Assembly: GCA_027924585.1 (NCBI GenBank)
Contig: BSBM01000825.1
Location: 724,001-788,000, forward strand
Direction: 5' to 3'
From: Larix kaempferi
Lineage: Eukaryota > Streptophyta > Pinopsida > Pinales > Pinaceae
Length of the DNA stretch: 64,000 nucleotides
The notes beneath the pieces are model-generated. The model made no database searches and had not been told where the DNA came from. It saw only the letters and a list, made by a program, of their open reading frames with translations. The first letter of the stretch is position 1. Each line of letters starts with the position of its first letter. Below, in pieces: positions 29,615-41,621 of this stretch. A program made the position numbers and the translations under genes.

Positions 29615-32600
29615 TTGCAGCAGATCTCCATTTACAATTCTCATTGTTTTGTAGGTTATCTCCATCATTTGAATTCATCTTCAATTCGACTTCAACAGCT
29701 GCCAACAGATCTAAAACTGAATTCATTCAACTATTTTGAATGGAAGGAAAAGATGGACATATTCATGAAGTCCAAGAGCCTCTCTAGAGTTTTGAATGGG
29801 ACTGCAGTCGAACCCACTGGTGCAGTAGAGAAATCCAAGTACTTAGACAAACTTGATGAAGCAGTTGGACTGCTGCTCCTCAATATTTCCGAAGACCTTC
29901 ATTTTCATGTCATAGATATAGCAACTCCAAAAGAGATTTGGGACAAGCTTGAATCTCTTCTTGGACAAAAAGATGACTTGAAGGGTAATAAATTGGAAAA
30001 TGAGCTCATTTCCTTGAGCCCAGGCAGTTTCAAAACCATCACTGAGTTTCTCAATAAGTTCAAAAACTTTATTTCATAGTTGAATAGATATGGGATAGAG
30101 AATGAATAGAAGCAACTCATCCTTGCCATACTATCAAAACTAGGCCCTGACTACTCAGTATTTGTCTCCACATTTCAGTCACCGAAGCTGTCCATTCCAA
30201 AATGGAAGTTTCCAACTCTTGAAGATTTCATCCAGTCTGTCACACTTGAGGAGGAGAATTTAGTTCATATGGGAATGATAAAGCCCAGATTGGATTCAGC
30301 TCTTGCAGCCATTGACATGAAGAGAGAGAATGGAAAGGGTAAGCAAAAATCATTTGACAGAAATTCGAATGAGAAGAATCAAAAGGAGGCTCCAAATCAG
30401 TCAGATGGAGTTTTGAATCCTAAGAAAGACAAGCAAACTCATAAGTGGAAATCCAAATGCACATACTGCAATAGAGGATTCCATTATGAGATTTCATCCA
30501 TGAAGAAGACCATACATATCATGGCTTCACTTCTTGAAAAAAATAATCTTCCAATACGTGCATGTGCTAGAAACAAAGAAGGTGAACCATCAAGATCAGA
30601 AGACAAAGAGAGATGCCATGCTCTCATGGAAGGTGCATCAACACAATCCTCCTTCATCATAGATTTAGGAGCATCAAGACACATGTCTTCCTCCAAAGTT
30701 TTCTTCACTGTTGGACCATCCATCATGTTGGGGAATGATTCTAAGGTCTCCTCTAAGGGGATTGGAAGAATCAAACTTGATCATGGGTACTTCTCAGATG
30801 TACTGTATGTCCCCACACTCACAGAAAATATACTTTCAATCTACCAGATGACCCACATTGGAGATCCCAAGAGGGTGATCTTCTCTCCAAATGAGGTCGA
30901 AATCTAAGACATGGTATCAGGATCTACCATTGCAAAAGGTGTTGCAAACCACAAGTCGAAACTCTATGATTTCTCCCATTTTCTACCTCTCTCTAAACAG
31001 TATTCTCTTCACACTCATGCAAATGAAGAGATTAGGCTATGGCATGAAAGATTTGGGCATCTCAACTATCAATACTTGCAAGAGATGCATACTAAAGAGA
31101 TGGTTGAAGGGATGCCCAAGATCAAGTTTTCCCAAGGCACCTTAAAAGGTTTCTTGAATGGAAAAGATCCAGCAAAGAAGGTTGAGAAAAAGAAGATTCA
31201 GAAGGTAGAGCGAATGCTAGATCTAGATCCATAAGAACCTAAAGATCTAGCACCTAAGGTTCGAACTCCTATTGCAAAATGGGCCACCACTACTGCTGCA
31301 TCCACCAATGATCTTGTTGGAGATCCACCATCTTCAAGAACAACTAGATCTGATCTTCTCTCTCACACAGATCCATTTCTAGTTGAGAGATGCTTTCTCA
31401 TTATTGGATCATATCCAAAGACATTCTTTGAAGCCTACCAAGATCCAATATGGGTAACAACTATGGATGAAGAGTATGAGTCTCTTCAAAGAAATGAAAC
31501 TTGGGAGCTTGTTTCTCTCCCTCCTGGGAGGAATCTTGTTCAATACAAGTGGGTTTACAGAACTAAGATGGACTCTGATGGGGTCACTAGCAAATACAAG
31601 GCTGGACTAGTTTCAAAGGGTTACTCCCAACTCCATGGGATTGACTACTCAGAGACATTCTATCATGTTCCTAAGATGGATTCCATTCGTCTTGTTCTTG
31701 CTCTTGCTGCATCCAAGCGCTGGGAAGTGCATCACATGGATTTCAAGAGTACTTTCCTTCATGGAGATCTAGAGGAGGAGATCTACATGAAGCAACCCGA
31801 GGGGCATGTTGAAGACTCTTCACTAGTGTGCAGATTGAGGAAGTCCTTATATGGACTCAAGCAAGCTCCCCGAGCTTGGTATGCAAAAATGGACTCCTTC
31901 CTTCTATCACAAAATTTCATGAGTTTGATGCAAATCTGATTCAAATGTCTATATGAGACATGAAGGTGACTCTCTACTCCTGCTTGTTCTATATGTTGAT
32001 GATCTATTGATTACAGGGAGCAACACTTCATGCATCAGACCTATACAAATAGCTTTGCACAACTCCTTCTCCATGTCATATCTTGGATTATTGAGATAAT
32101 TTCTTGGTCTTGAAGTCACTCAGAGTGATTCAGGAATCAAGGTTGCACAATCCAAGTATGTTTCATATCTGCTTGACAGGTTCCATATGAGCGAATGCAA
32201 ACCAGCATCATTTCCTCTTCTTTCAGGGATCATCCTTGAGGATGGTTCTTCCACACCTCTGGTGGATAGTACACTGTATCAACAGTTGATTGGGAGTCTA
32301 TTGTTTCTTACACACACTTGACTAGATCTTTCCTATGCAGTTAGTGCTGTCTCCAGATACATGCAGGAGCCTCATGAGCTTCACTGGAAGGAAACAAAGA
32401 AGATATTGCATCACTTGCTAGGGACAAAGACCTATGGTATTCACTATGTAGCTGGGTCTCCTATGAACCTTGTTGGCTATACTGACTCAGATTGGGATGG
32501 AGACAACTCAAATCGAAAGTCAACATCTGGTTTTGTTTTCATGATTGGATCTGGACCTATCTGTTGGTCAAGCAAATGCAATCTGCTTTAGCTCTCTCTT

Positions 32601-32941
32601 CAGCAGAGGCCGAGTATAGAGGTGCAGTCAATGCAGCTACACAGTGCATCTAGTTGCGGGGAATCTGGTCAGAGTTTGGGATTCGATTCCGTACTCCACC
32701 AGTCATCTATTGTGACAATAAGAGTGCTATCAGGATTTCTACAGATCCAGTTCTGAGACAAAGAACCAAACACATTGAGATACACATGCATTACATCCGA
32801 GGATTGGTGCATGATTGGACCATCTCACTACTCTACCTTCCGACGGAAGAGCAGATTGCAGATATCTTCACTAAGACCTTCTTAGTGAAGAAGTACACTT
32901 ACCTTAGATCTCTTCTTGGGGTGAGTGATGTACATGATTGA
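29615..32941 (+). pseudogene. gag-pol: Copia gag-pol polyprotein, interrupted (Copia-D)
   Basis: One frame runs from 29615 to about 31925 with in-frame stops at 30077, near 30107, at 30905 and at 31232. Gag: LNSFNYFEWKEKMDIFM, DDLKGNKLENELISLSPG, and a zinc knuckle CTYCNRGFHYEISS whose last Cys is Ser. Protease: IIDLGASRHMSS, the active D-S-G changed to D-L-G. Pre-integrase: RLWHERFGHLNYQYL. The sequence then jumps from KFSQGTLKG to a linker, so the integrase core is gone. RT: YKWVYRTKMDSDG, MDFKSTFLHGDLEEE, SLYGLKQAPRAWY and VLYVDDLLITG. A frameshift near 31925 and another near 32585 cancel each other. RNase H: YTDSDWDGDNSNRKST, SSAEAEYRGA, CDNKSAIRIS and EQIADIFTKTF, ending at 32941. Confidence 0.93.
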
Positions 32942-33103
32942 TTATCCTACCACAATCTATCTTGAGGGAGGGATTTCTTCCCACTGGGTTTTCCCTCTTT
33001 CCTCACTCTGTTTATTTAGATTGTTGTATGGGGTGACCTTTGGTATCAGTCACCAGGGCCCTACCATTAGTTTCTTCAGTTATTTCCTCATAGTATAGCT
33101 TGC

Positions 33104-33110
33104 AGGGGGG
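33104..33110 (+). other. polypurine tract (Copia-D)
   Basis: AGGGGGG directly before the 3' LTR's TG. Confidence 0.85.
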
Positions 33111-33833
33111 TGTTGGAATATTCTCACCATCATTTTTTATATTTGCATGCTTGCATGCATTCTGTATGCATACAGTCATCATGCATGCATCTAGTCATCA
33201 GCATGGTGGTCTCCCCAGCACCTGGAGCCTATGTTTAGCCCCCTAGAGCCTTTTTTTAGCCCTCAGGAGCCCTCCTACCTACCTAGTGCACTTTGTTTTC
33301 CTCACCTAGAAGACTAATGCGCCCTAATACACTACTTGGATACCTACAGTCAGTTGCAACATTTATTGACCAGTTTATTCACTTATTGCTCATTTTAATT
33401 GCCTGTAGCTTCTAGTTGCCTGTATCGGAGTGCCACTTGACCTACTGACAGCCTCATGCGCCCTCCTTGGAGTCTCCATCCCTTGATTTGTGCTCACATG
33501 ACTCAGTTAGACTCCGTTAGAATCATTTGACTGACCTTTGACCATTTGTGACTACTGCCACTGATTGAATGATGTCTCCAATGCTATCCAAGCCACACAT
33601 TCAGGAGAATTCGAATGACCTTAGAGGCATTCGAATCCATTTTATTGTATTTAGTTATTATTCACTTTTCACAATGCCAGCTTACAGCTGATGTATGATA
33701 CAACGGTTTTTGTCATTTCTTGTGTTAATGAATGATTATTGATTCAGCAATTCTTCTTCTCTTCTTTGCTATTCTTGAGTGAGTTTTAGTGAGGTTTGCT
33801 CCAGCTGTGTGATCTATCTTGTAGATTATCACA
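33111..33833 (+). repeat. 3' LTR of Copia-D
   Basis: A 723-bp LTR matching 28630-29377, ending TTATCACA just before the target duplication TGTTG. Confidence 0.95.
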
Positions 33834-33838
33834 TGTTG

Positions 33839-36720
33839 GACATTCCAGCTGATGTGACATGCATAGTTTTCAATGAATATTCTCTTAGTACCAAGCACAA
33901 GGAGATTTTAGATGAATACATGGCTAACTTCCTCCGAACCATTCTCCCACCGAATGTTGAGTTACCATAAGGTGAGCCTCCTTACTAGGTATAAATATTT
34001 GAGGAAGTAGCTAGAATAGAAATGGTTTTAACATGCCAGCATATAGCTTACACCGGTGACTAGTTAGTTAGGGATTCAGTGTTGGGCATTCTTTTAGAAA
34101 TGGTCCCTAACTCGATAGAGAGAAATGAACGCCTTGATTATCCTTAATTCTTAACCGATTCCATTCATGATCTGATAGAAACCTTCTCCACTCTCATATA
34201 CTTTAGGCATCAGTCCTACCTTCTCTATATGATCATTTATCAATTTCAATACTTTTTCCCATTAGCTCATATTGACGTAATTGTACATCATCCAACCAAT
34301 GATAGATATACTGAATTTGTAAACCAAGTGGTGTATGAGGTTTATATAAGCCTAAATGGTACCCCTCTACCTAGAATTTGTAGAATTTTTCCAGATTACA
34401 AGAGGTTTCTATAGTTATGCCTTGAGTCTACATATGGGGACTAGTTTCTGTTTGAATACCATACTGAGATATGAATATATGGATGCGAAATCCCTCCCTA
34501 TCAGGTCCCGGCATTCTTGACTCCAAGTATTTTTGCTTTGGAATATATCCGCCAAAGGTTAACTCATATCAAGTTCATTTCTAGATGAAAAATAGCCTCA
34601 TAAATTTCAAGATTCCCCAACAAGTGGGTCCTTTTGTTGACAAATCTTACAGAGCTCATGTGCTAGCTGAGAAAATTTTGAAAGGTTTGAATTTAACTAA
34701 AGGGTTTTAATGGAATTATGAACCCAGGGGAATAATTTCAAAAAAGAGGAGAAATGTTAGGTTAGCTGAATACATTCGTCAACATATTCAAGCGTTGGAC
34801 CAGATAACTAACATGAAGACTTGCAAAGAGGTCAAAAGTATTCTTATGCCATAACAATAGAAGAAATCCCAAGTAATACCTACTTTCGGTTAAAATTGAT
34901 GTGAAGGTAAAAATATATCAAAGAGAAAACATCTCTAACACATAGATGATAGATGTACAACAGGGAATGCTAGAAGAAAAAATCCTAGAATTGAGCCTCA
35001 ATCTTCCATCTCAGGTGTTTCAACCGCATGGAGGCATGGAATATTCTTCTTTTTCTTAGCCACCTATCCTTATTGAAAAGTTTCCAATAGCCAAGTGGCC
35101 ATAGGGAACATAGTCATTCTCTAGAACTATTTTTCCTACATATGGGTTGGGAAGAATGTTATCATCCACCAGGGCTAAGAGTGTGCAATTACAAAAGGAT
35201 ATGTTTACCATATCTCATTTCACATCACCTGGGAATTCTAGATTTGTATTCGCTATGGACCTTAAATAGGGAACTCTCAAAGTGGCGATGTTGGAACCAA
35301 CTGTTATTTGGAAAAATATCACTCTAGAGAAGTATAGAGACACCCAAGTAACTTTCAAGATGGATTATTTCAATGCACTTGAAAAGGTCTAGTTGCATAG
35401 GAAAATTGGAGACATGATATCAAGGAATGACCTGAAATCAACTCTGAATATTAATAAGCTTTAGAGTATAGTCAAAGAATGGGAAAATTGCTTAAGAATG
35501 GAAGGATGGCTAATAAATCAAGTTGCTAAGAATATCATAACTAGAGAATAAGATAATTGAGAAAGGTATAGACCACCTTAACCATGCCCTTGCTCAAGGA
35601 TTTTTAAAGGACAAGGACAAATAAATTCGTGCACTAATTCCAGATCCAGAGGAAATAGAGAAGGTCACAATGATGGCACAAGAGTACAAGTCCAAAATTC
35701 ACATCCTAGGAAAGGAAATAAGTGCTCTCAAGGAGCAGAACTATAAGCAACTATAAGCTGTTAACCTCTAAGGGAAATGCACTGTTGGAATCAACTTCTA
35801 TTGACCCAACTGATTGGATGGAAAAAATCATGGCTGATATGACCTTTAAGGATGTAAACTAAATCATATTAAAGAGGATCTTAGGAAGAAAAAAGAGGAA
35901 GAGGAAGCATTGAAGCAGGTAGGATAGGAAAGGGATGTGTTGGTCCTATATTTGCAAGCTATCATGGACAAGCTTCGAAAGGAATTGGATCAAATTAGTA
36001 AAAATCACTCTTGGATATCCCCTCTAGTAGGGGCAAAGAATTTGGCTTGGTATAAAATCCTAGGCATCATGACCCGATATTGGAATCAGTTTTCCATTGC
36101 ACAAGAAGAATGGGAGCTTGTTGTTGCATTAGTATGAGAATCCAAAGATACCATCTCTCATTTAGGAGACAAGCCTAAAACGACAATAAGGGTTATTTAT
36201 ATTCTAAATTCTAAAACATGTCTTGAATGGGAGGCATTGTTAGTTCGGAACATAACTATTATTATTATGGAATCCTCAAAGGCAATTTCAAAAAAGAAGC
36301 TAGCATTGATGGTCCACGAATAGGATTTACATCTAGCTAAAGATGTTAATTCCTTTAAGAAAATATTTGATGAGTTCTTAGATTTGTGTCTTCCATGTCC
36401 TTGGGATGGGAATGGAGACCTATATCCTCATCAACATTATGTCGCATTGTTAGATATGCATCGAAATGATGACCAGCATTTTTTTGACATCTCTAGCAAT
36501 ATCAAGGGCCAAATTGTCTTAGATAAATTACAAAGTGACTTCGGTATGCTTTCCAATTTGCATGTTTTATTCAAAAGTCTGCCCTCGACTTTATACTCTC
36601 ATTTTACTGATTTGGATATGTGTGAAAGGGAGTGGAGGGCCTTAGAATATATGATGGGAAAGGATTGGAACAATATTTTGAAGTATACCAACCTAGGGAC
36701 CACTCAGCATGTCTAGTAAA
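33839..36720 (+). pseudogene. unknown ORF, 3' part, split by Copia-D
   Basis: It continues the frame of 28261-28629 with DIPADVTCIVFNEYSLSTKH and LDEYMANFLRTILPPNVELP, then through stops to HIDVIVHHPTNDRYTEFVNQ (34274) and beyond. Later recognisable coding pieces in other frames include RLAEYIRQHIQALDQITN (about 34755) and a 110-aa open stretch at 36384-36716 (LCLPCPWDGNGDLYPHQH, FTDLDMCEREWRALEYMMG). There is no zinc finger, protease or polymerase motif. The family is unknown to me. Stops every 100-200 bases show that it is long dead. Confidence 0.5.
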
Positions 36721-37002
36721 CTATGGCACAGGGAATAGATGGCGCTTCCTCATCACAACCTCCTCAACAATAGATTTTGATGCCACACAGTAGGCTTATC
36801 AGTTTCTAGTGAAACAAACATATTAGGTTCCCATCCAACATGTCTTCCAGTTTCCACATCCACCGTATGTGCAACGACCACCCCAAACTCAAGGTCAGTA
36901 TCATGGGACAAGAATATCTAAGCAAACTATGTCAAGGATTAGTTAGCATCAACGTCGACAACAACCTTAGATAAAATCTATAGTTGAAACAATTTTGTAA
37001 CA

Positions 37003-37018
37003 TAAAAAAGGAGAATTT
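37003..37018 (+). other. probable polypurine tract
   Basis: AAAAAAGGAGAATT lies directly before TGTTATGTAACC. This fits an LTR-element PPT at the end of the unknown ORF unit. Confidence 0.5.
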
Positions 37019-37876
37019 GTTATGTAACCGAATTTTGTTGTAACAAAAATGTAAAGCCTAAAGGGATATAAACAGAGTGTGAGAACTCTTTCAAAGGGTC
37101 GACTATTTTTTGGGATCAATGTAACTTCTCAAGGAGTCTGTCTGATCAATCTTTTGTGCAATAGCTATTTGATATTTTCTAATGAGAACAATGGGGATTC
37201 AAAGCTTTTGATGTCTACAATTTGTCATACATTCTTTTGTGTCTTCATATCTTTCATTTTCATGTAATTGGAACACAACGTATAATACAAACAATGGAGG
37301 AATAATTTCATCCAATATTTGATTCAAATGTTGTGGTGATTGTTTAATTTCTTGTAAATATCTTATGAATTCTTCATAATATGCTTCTTGGAATTAAAGT
37401 TGTTGTCTTTGAAATGGTTTTGTCCACCTTGCAATTATCTTTATGTTAAAACTGCTGAATTCTATTTTCTTAGTATGTCTTCTATTCTATGAGATAAAGA
37501 ATTACTTTCACAAGTACCTTTCCTCGTATCATCCATCCATTTCTTACGCATGTTACTTTTTGTAGTATCAAAGTGATTCCCACCATTGTTCATCCATTTA
37601 TGTATATTTGTCATGTTGTTTTGCAATGCAAGCAAGTTACCTAGATTTTTTATTATTATCTTTCTGCTCATTTAGCAGACAAATTTAAACACAAATACAA
37701 GTTATTGATTCCTCGGTGTAGTTGAAAAGCATCCTTAGAATGCCTCAAGGACTAACATATTTTCTGCTGCAGATGCTAGGGATTGAAGGAATGAATATCA
37801 CTCTTCCTTTGGGACAACGACAATCATACACTCTAATTTCTTGAGGTGAAGAAGAATCAAATTATTGGCTGTTACA
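37019..37876 (+). repeat. probable LTR (about 858 bp)
   Basis: The segment starts TGTTATGTAACCG, has a TATA-like GATATAAACAGAG about 50 bases in, and ends TTGGCTGTTACA. It is preceded by a PPT-like run and followed by CACCTGGCGACTCCATCA, a PBS-like motif. It could serve as the 3' LTR of the unit on its left or the 5' LTR of Gypsy-F on its right. No second copy is in the window. Confidence 0.45.
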
Positions 37877-37882
37877 TTCACC

Positions 37883-37897
37883 TGGCGACTCCATCAA
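37883..37897 (+). other. probable primer-binding site (Gypsy-F)
   Basis: TGGCGACTCCATCAA, six bases after the LTR-like end. The wider phrase CATTCACCTGGCGACTCCAT recurs with one change (A for G) inside element E at about 41529-41548. Confidence 0.5.
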
Positions 37898-38258
37898 GAT
37901 AAATATGGAATGTGAGAATATACACACTCGATCTAATATGAAGCACGATAAATTTCTGGCCCCACAAGATCCTATTTCATGGAGGAACCAATGTGGGAGA
38001 TATCAATCTTCACCACTAGGTAATCTCCGATGAAGTTTCTCTCCTCTTTTCGGTCCTCAATTTCTTGAATCTGACTCCATCAAGATAAATATGGAATGTG
38101 GGAATATACACACTCGATCTAATATGAAGCACGATAAATTTCTGGCCCCGCAAGATCCTATTTCTTGGAGGAACCAATGTGGGAGATATCAATCTTCACC
38201 ACTAGGTAATCTCCGATGAAGTTTCTCTCCTCTTTTCGGTCCTCAATTTCTTGAATCT
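37887..38258 (+). repeat. 186-bp near-perfect tandem duplication
   Basis: Unit 1 (37887-38072) and unit 2 (38073-38258) both run from GACTCCATCAAGATAAATAT to TTTCTTGAATCT and differ at only about three positions by eye. The first unit starts inside the PBS-like motif, so the duplicated segment is the Gypsy-F leader. Confidence 0.95.
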
Positions 38259-38279
38259 GAGTTCATTTTCAAAACCCAT

Positions 38280-39305
38280 AGATGCCATTCTCCCTTTATA
38301 ATTCCAGGAACTCCCTTACATATACCCGAACCTTCCATCATTACTACCGGAAGTGGATAATCCTCATCCCAGCCTAATCCTCACAATCCTAAAAATCTCA
38401 TTACCCCTGAAGCTAAGAAGCTAATTGCTCAACATATAATGTTGGGAGGAGGAGGAGGTGGAGGAGGTGGTGGAAATCCAGCCTCTCAGTGATATGCCCG
38501 ATCATTATCTTAAGTTGTTACCCAAGTACGATGGCAATAAAGGCACTTTCAAAGAGGATCATATTGATCTTTTTCAATATTTTACTGATAATATCTTTAT
38601 TGAGAATGATGACGTGTATATCATGGTCTTTGCTCAGTCACTTGAGGGATATGTTCACAAATGTTTCAGGGAACTACTGAATGCTTCAATTGGGACCATG
38701 GAGGAGTTAGAAAATGTTTTCATGAATAAGTGGGGAGTAAAACAAGATAACCTATATTACCTAACTGAGTTCTCCACCGTTAAGAAAACTAATTCAAAAT
38801 TAGTAGTTGAATTTACAACAAGATTCAATAAAATATACAATCGGATCCTTGATGATATGAGACCTACGGAAGCAGTCGCAAGGTCCACTTATACATGAGC
38901 CTTCCCATCAAAATTTTCTATCATGTTAAGGGAAAGAAGATCTACCTCTCCCCTGATAATGCAAGATGATGCCATTGATGTAGAAGGAAATACGAGGGCT
39001 GGTGGGAAAATCAAGCTCGTTAATGATCAGGACTAGAAAGACAAAGGGAATACTAGAGACAAGGCTGGTAACTCTTGGGAAACTACTGACTCTCATGAGA
39101 CGAAGACCGAGGAGATGCCCCACATCATAAAGAAGATAACTTTAGAATGGAATTAGTGAATAGTATCCCTAATAGGCCTCCCGTAGCTAGAAATCCTGCT
39201 CAATTCAAGAGGCCCTACCATCCTCAATTGATGTATAGAGAGAATAGAACTGAAGAACAACCTATTTGACCTCCTGTCAGGGAGAACAATAATAATTTCC
39301 TTGAG
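38280..39305 (+). pseudogene. gag: Gypsy-type gag, decayed (Gypsy-F)
   Basis: An N-terminal frame from about 38280 gives IPGTPLHIPEPSI, then KKLIAQHIMLGGGGGG. After a frameshift in the GGA-repeat tract the frame 38458-38898 carries the retrotransposon gag domain: LLPKYDGNKGTFKEDHIDLF, VFAQSLEGYVHKCFRELL, WGVKQDNLYYLTEFSTVKK and LVVEFTTRFNKIYNRI. It stops at 38896-38898. Weaker coding traces continue to RPYHPQLMYREN near 39215. The codon at 38458 is GTG and no reliable start can be named. Element E follows at 39311. Confidence 0.85.
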
Positions 39306-39310
39306 CTACC

Positions 39311-41414
39311 TGTTAGCACTCAAATTTGCATTGTCAAACTTGGCTAAATTCAAGCAGTCATGTCATTTTGAACCACGCGACTTTCTATACACAGACAAAT
39401 TGGATAGAACCCTGATGTTAAGCAACGATATATTATTTCTCGGGATATTTGGAGGTTTACCTTTTTTACAAAATTATTGGGACTTTAAGGCCATTCTCCA
39501 AGTTGTCACAGGTCATAAAGAACCTAAGACTAAGAGCCCGAACTTCTATTAATTCACCATTAATTTTGTCAAATTTTGCAAAAAATATTGGGGCTGTAAT
39601 TATTGAGCCCAAACTCCCAAGCCATCATGAAAACGCTCGCACCAAGCGTCTTACAGCAAACTGATATATGGTGATTAAATTTGTGAAGAGTGGTTAATTA
39701 CGTCAATTATAAGCAAGCATCATAGTCATCACAAGTTCTCTAAGGGATAATTTTCCGAATGCATGAAGTATTTGATAGGTTGGTGTATTTGTCGAATGTT
39801 ACTAAGTTATTTGCTCAAATTATGCATGGAATGGATGCGTCGTGGGATTGACTAATCTAGCACATCGGTACGAGGTGTCGAGATCAATATTTAAGTGATT
39901 GAGAACAATACCAAATGGAGACCGTTCTCTAAAAGCACATATATGAAATCCAAGTAGGAGTCCACGGGGCATCATTTGCCACCGTACTCAGTATCGTCAT
40001 CAATGGAACGTCTCCTTCCCAGGTTTCCATATTCTTAGGCATTTGATATAATTTGAATTGATTGATGATGGCGCTACCAAATAATTTGGCAGCGCTACCT
40101 CTTCCAATTCGATTTTCCAGGTCATTTTTATTAATTTATAGCAATGGGAAATCAAAATGCCTTAGTAAGATTGGAACACTTTCTTTTGATGGGCGATGAT
40201 AGTCCTTTTGTGGTTCCTGAGACAAATCTTACAATACACTCTCAAATTCAGCAATGTAACTAGTTACATGCCTTGCAGTGGCAATTGTACAAAGATGGCG
40301 ATGAAGATCGATTTGGTTTCGATTGTTGGGATGAATGTACTCACATACCATTGCTCACCATGGTTTTAATTTCAGTTCCATTGGTACCCTTCAAAATATT
40401 TTGTTGATCGATGATTCTTCAAGCAATATTGAATAACGATGGCTGGGTGGCAAAGCACCTGACAGCTTCAGGATTCTAGAAGAAAGTATACAAATGGCAT
40501 ATCAAAAGGAGATAGTCACAGTAGTTCCTGATTTGAAGGAAAAGATTTAGTAGTTAAATATTAGTTCAAGATTTCAAACCGAAAGTTACATATTCAGTTC
40601 CGAATTTATGAGAAATGATCCAATATACTCAAAAATCAGTTAAAGGATTTGGAGGTGGCAGAGCATTTCAATTTTCGAGCATTCAGTTACAACAATTCCA
40701 AGCTTTCTTGCAGTCAATTCAAGATTGTTTCTATTTTTAGATTGATGTTAGAATCTTATTCCTAGAAACTAGTAATAGCTAGAGGATTGTAATGGGTATA
40801 AATTGGATCATTTTGAATGAAAAAGGGGTTCTGTTCTTCCTTCGGGAAACAGTGAGGGTTCGAATGGCCAGTGGTTAGACTATGTACATACTGAAGTTTC
40901 ATTAATCAAGCTATTTTTTGCAGTGTTCTGTTCTCGTGAGTCATACTCTAGTTAACCTCTTATGTATGCTATGTTTCTTATTATTTCAGTCAACTTCTAT
41001 TTTATATGCAATTACTTTGCTCTGCATCGATTAGTTCATACTCTGCAGATCAAATTTTCAATATCACTGATATTGTAGGTTTCCTGTGGAACATGTCCTT
41101 TTGCATTTAAAATATTTATAAGGCTTTGAAACTGTCTCTAGCATTTAGTACTGAAATGATTGGATGGGTTGTATGAAATTATGTGTATATATTAGTTACT
41201 GTTCTCCGCAACCCCGATTAGCATGTTTTTATCATTGACAGAGTATCCTTTGAAAAAATGGAATGTTGCACTATTACATAGCTTGACCATTTCCTTTAGC
41301 CATTATCCTACACTAGACCTATTCGACCTACCCTTCATAACCAAATTCCAAATCTTGATCTAAGATGTGCTAGGCTTGTTTCTCCAGTAGCAAGAACAAC
41401 TTCTAGCGCTAACA
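39311..41414 (+). repeat. 5' LTR of element E
   Basis: A 2104-bp LTR with TGTTAGC...GCTAACA ends. It aligns along its whole length to 42963-45050 with scattered substitutions and small indels. Confidence 0.9.
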
Positions 41415-41416
41415 TC

Positions 41417-41440
41417 TTTTGGAATCGTTGCCGGGGCCCA
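41417..41440 (+). other. primer-binding site (element E)
   Basis: TTTTGGAATCGTTGCCGGGG, starting two bases after the LTR, resembles TTTGGCGCCGTTGCCGGGGA, the Asp-tRNA-type PBS common in plant Gypsy elements, with a CG-to-AT-like change near its start. Confidence 0.65.
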
Positions 41441-41621
41441 AAGTGGATTATTTTCTCTGGGTTGTATGACATGTTTATACTGTGTCCTTGATGGTGAAAA
41501 AGAACTGCCATCGAATATTGACTTCGATCATTCACCTAGCGACTCCATTGAAGGATCTAGTGGCAACTCCACTATTTCAAAATTCAGATCCTCTCTTTTG
41601 CAGATCGGATAGTTTAAAGGT

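Larger units (their letters stand above)
28625..33838 (+). mobile_element. Copia LTR retrotransposon (Copia-D)
   Basis: LTRs at 28630-29377 and 33111-33833 both start TGTTGGAATATTCTC and end ATTATCACA. The duplication TGTTG (28625-28629 and 33834-33838) flanks them. A canonical PBS and PPT are present. Gag, protease, pre-integrase, reverse transcriptase and RNase H lie in order, but the integrase catalytic core is deleted and there are several in-frame stops and two compensating frameshifts. It inserted in an older coding sequence without other damage. Confidence 0.96.

Noticed and set aside
38458-38470. Translation start of Gypsy-F gag at 38458
   Set aside because: The codon is GTG within a GGAGGT repeat. 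Coding traces exist upstream in another frame, so the real start is earlier.
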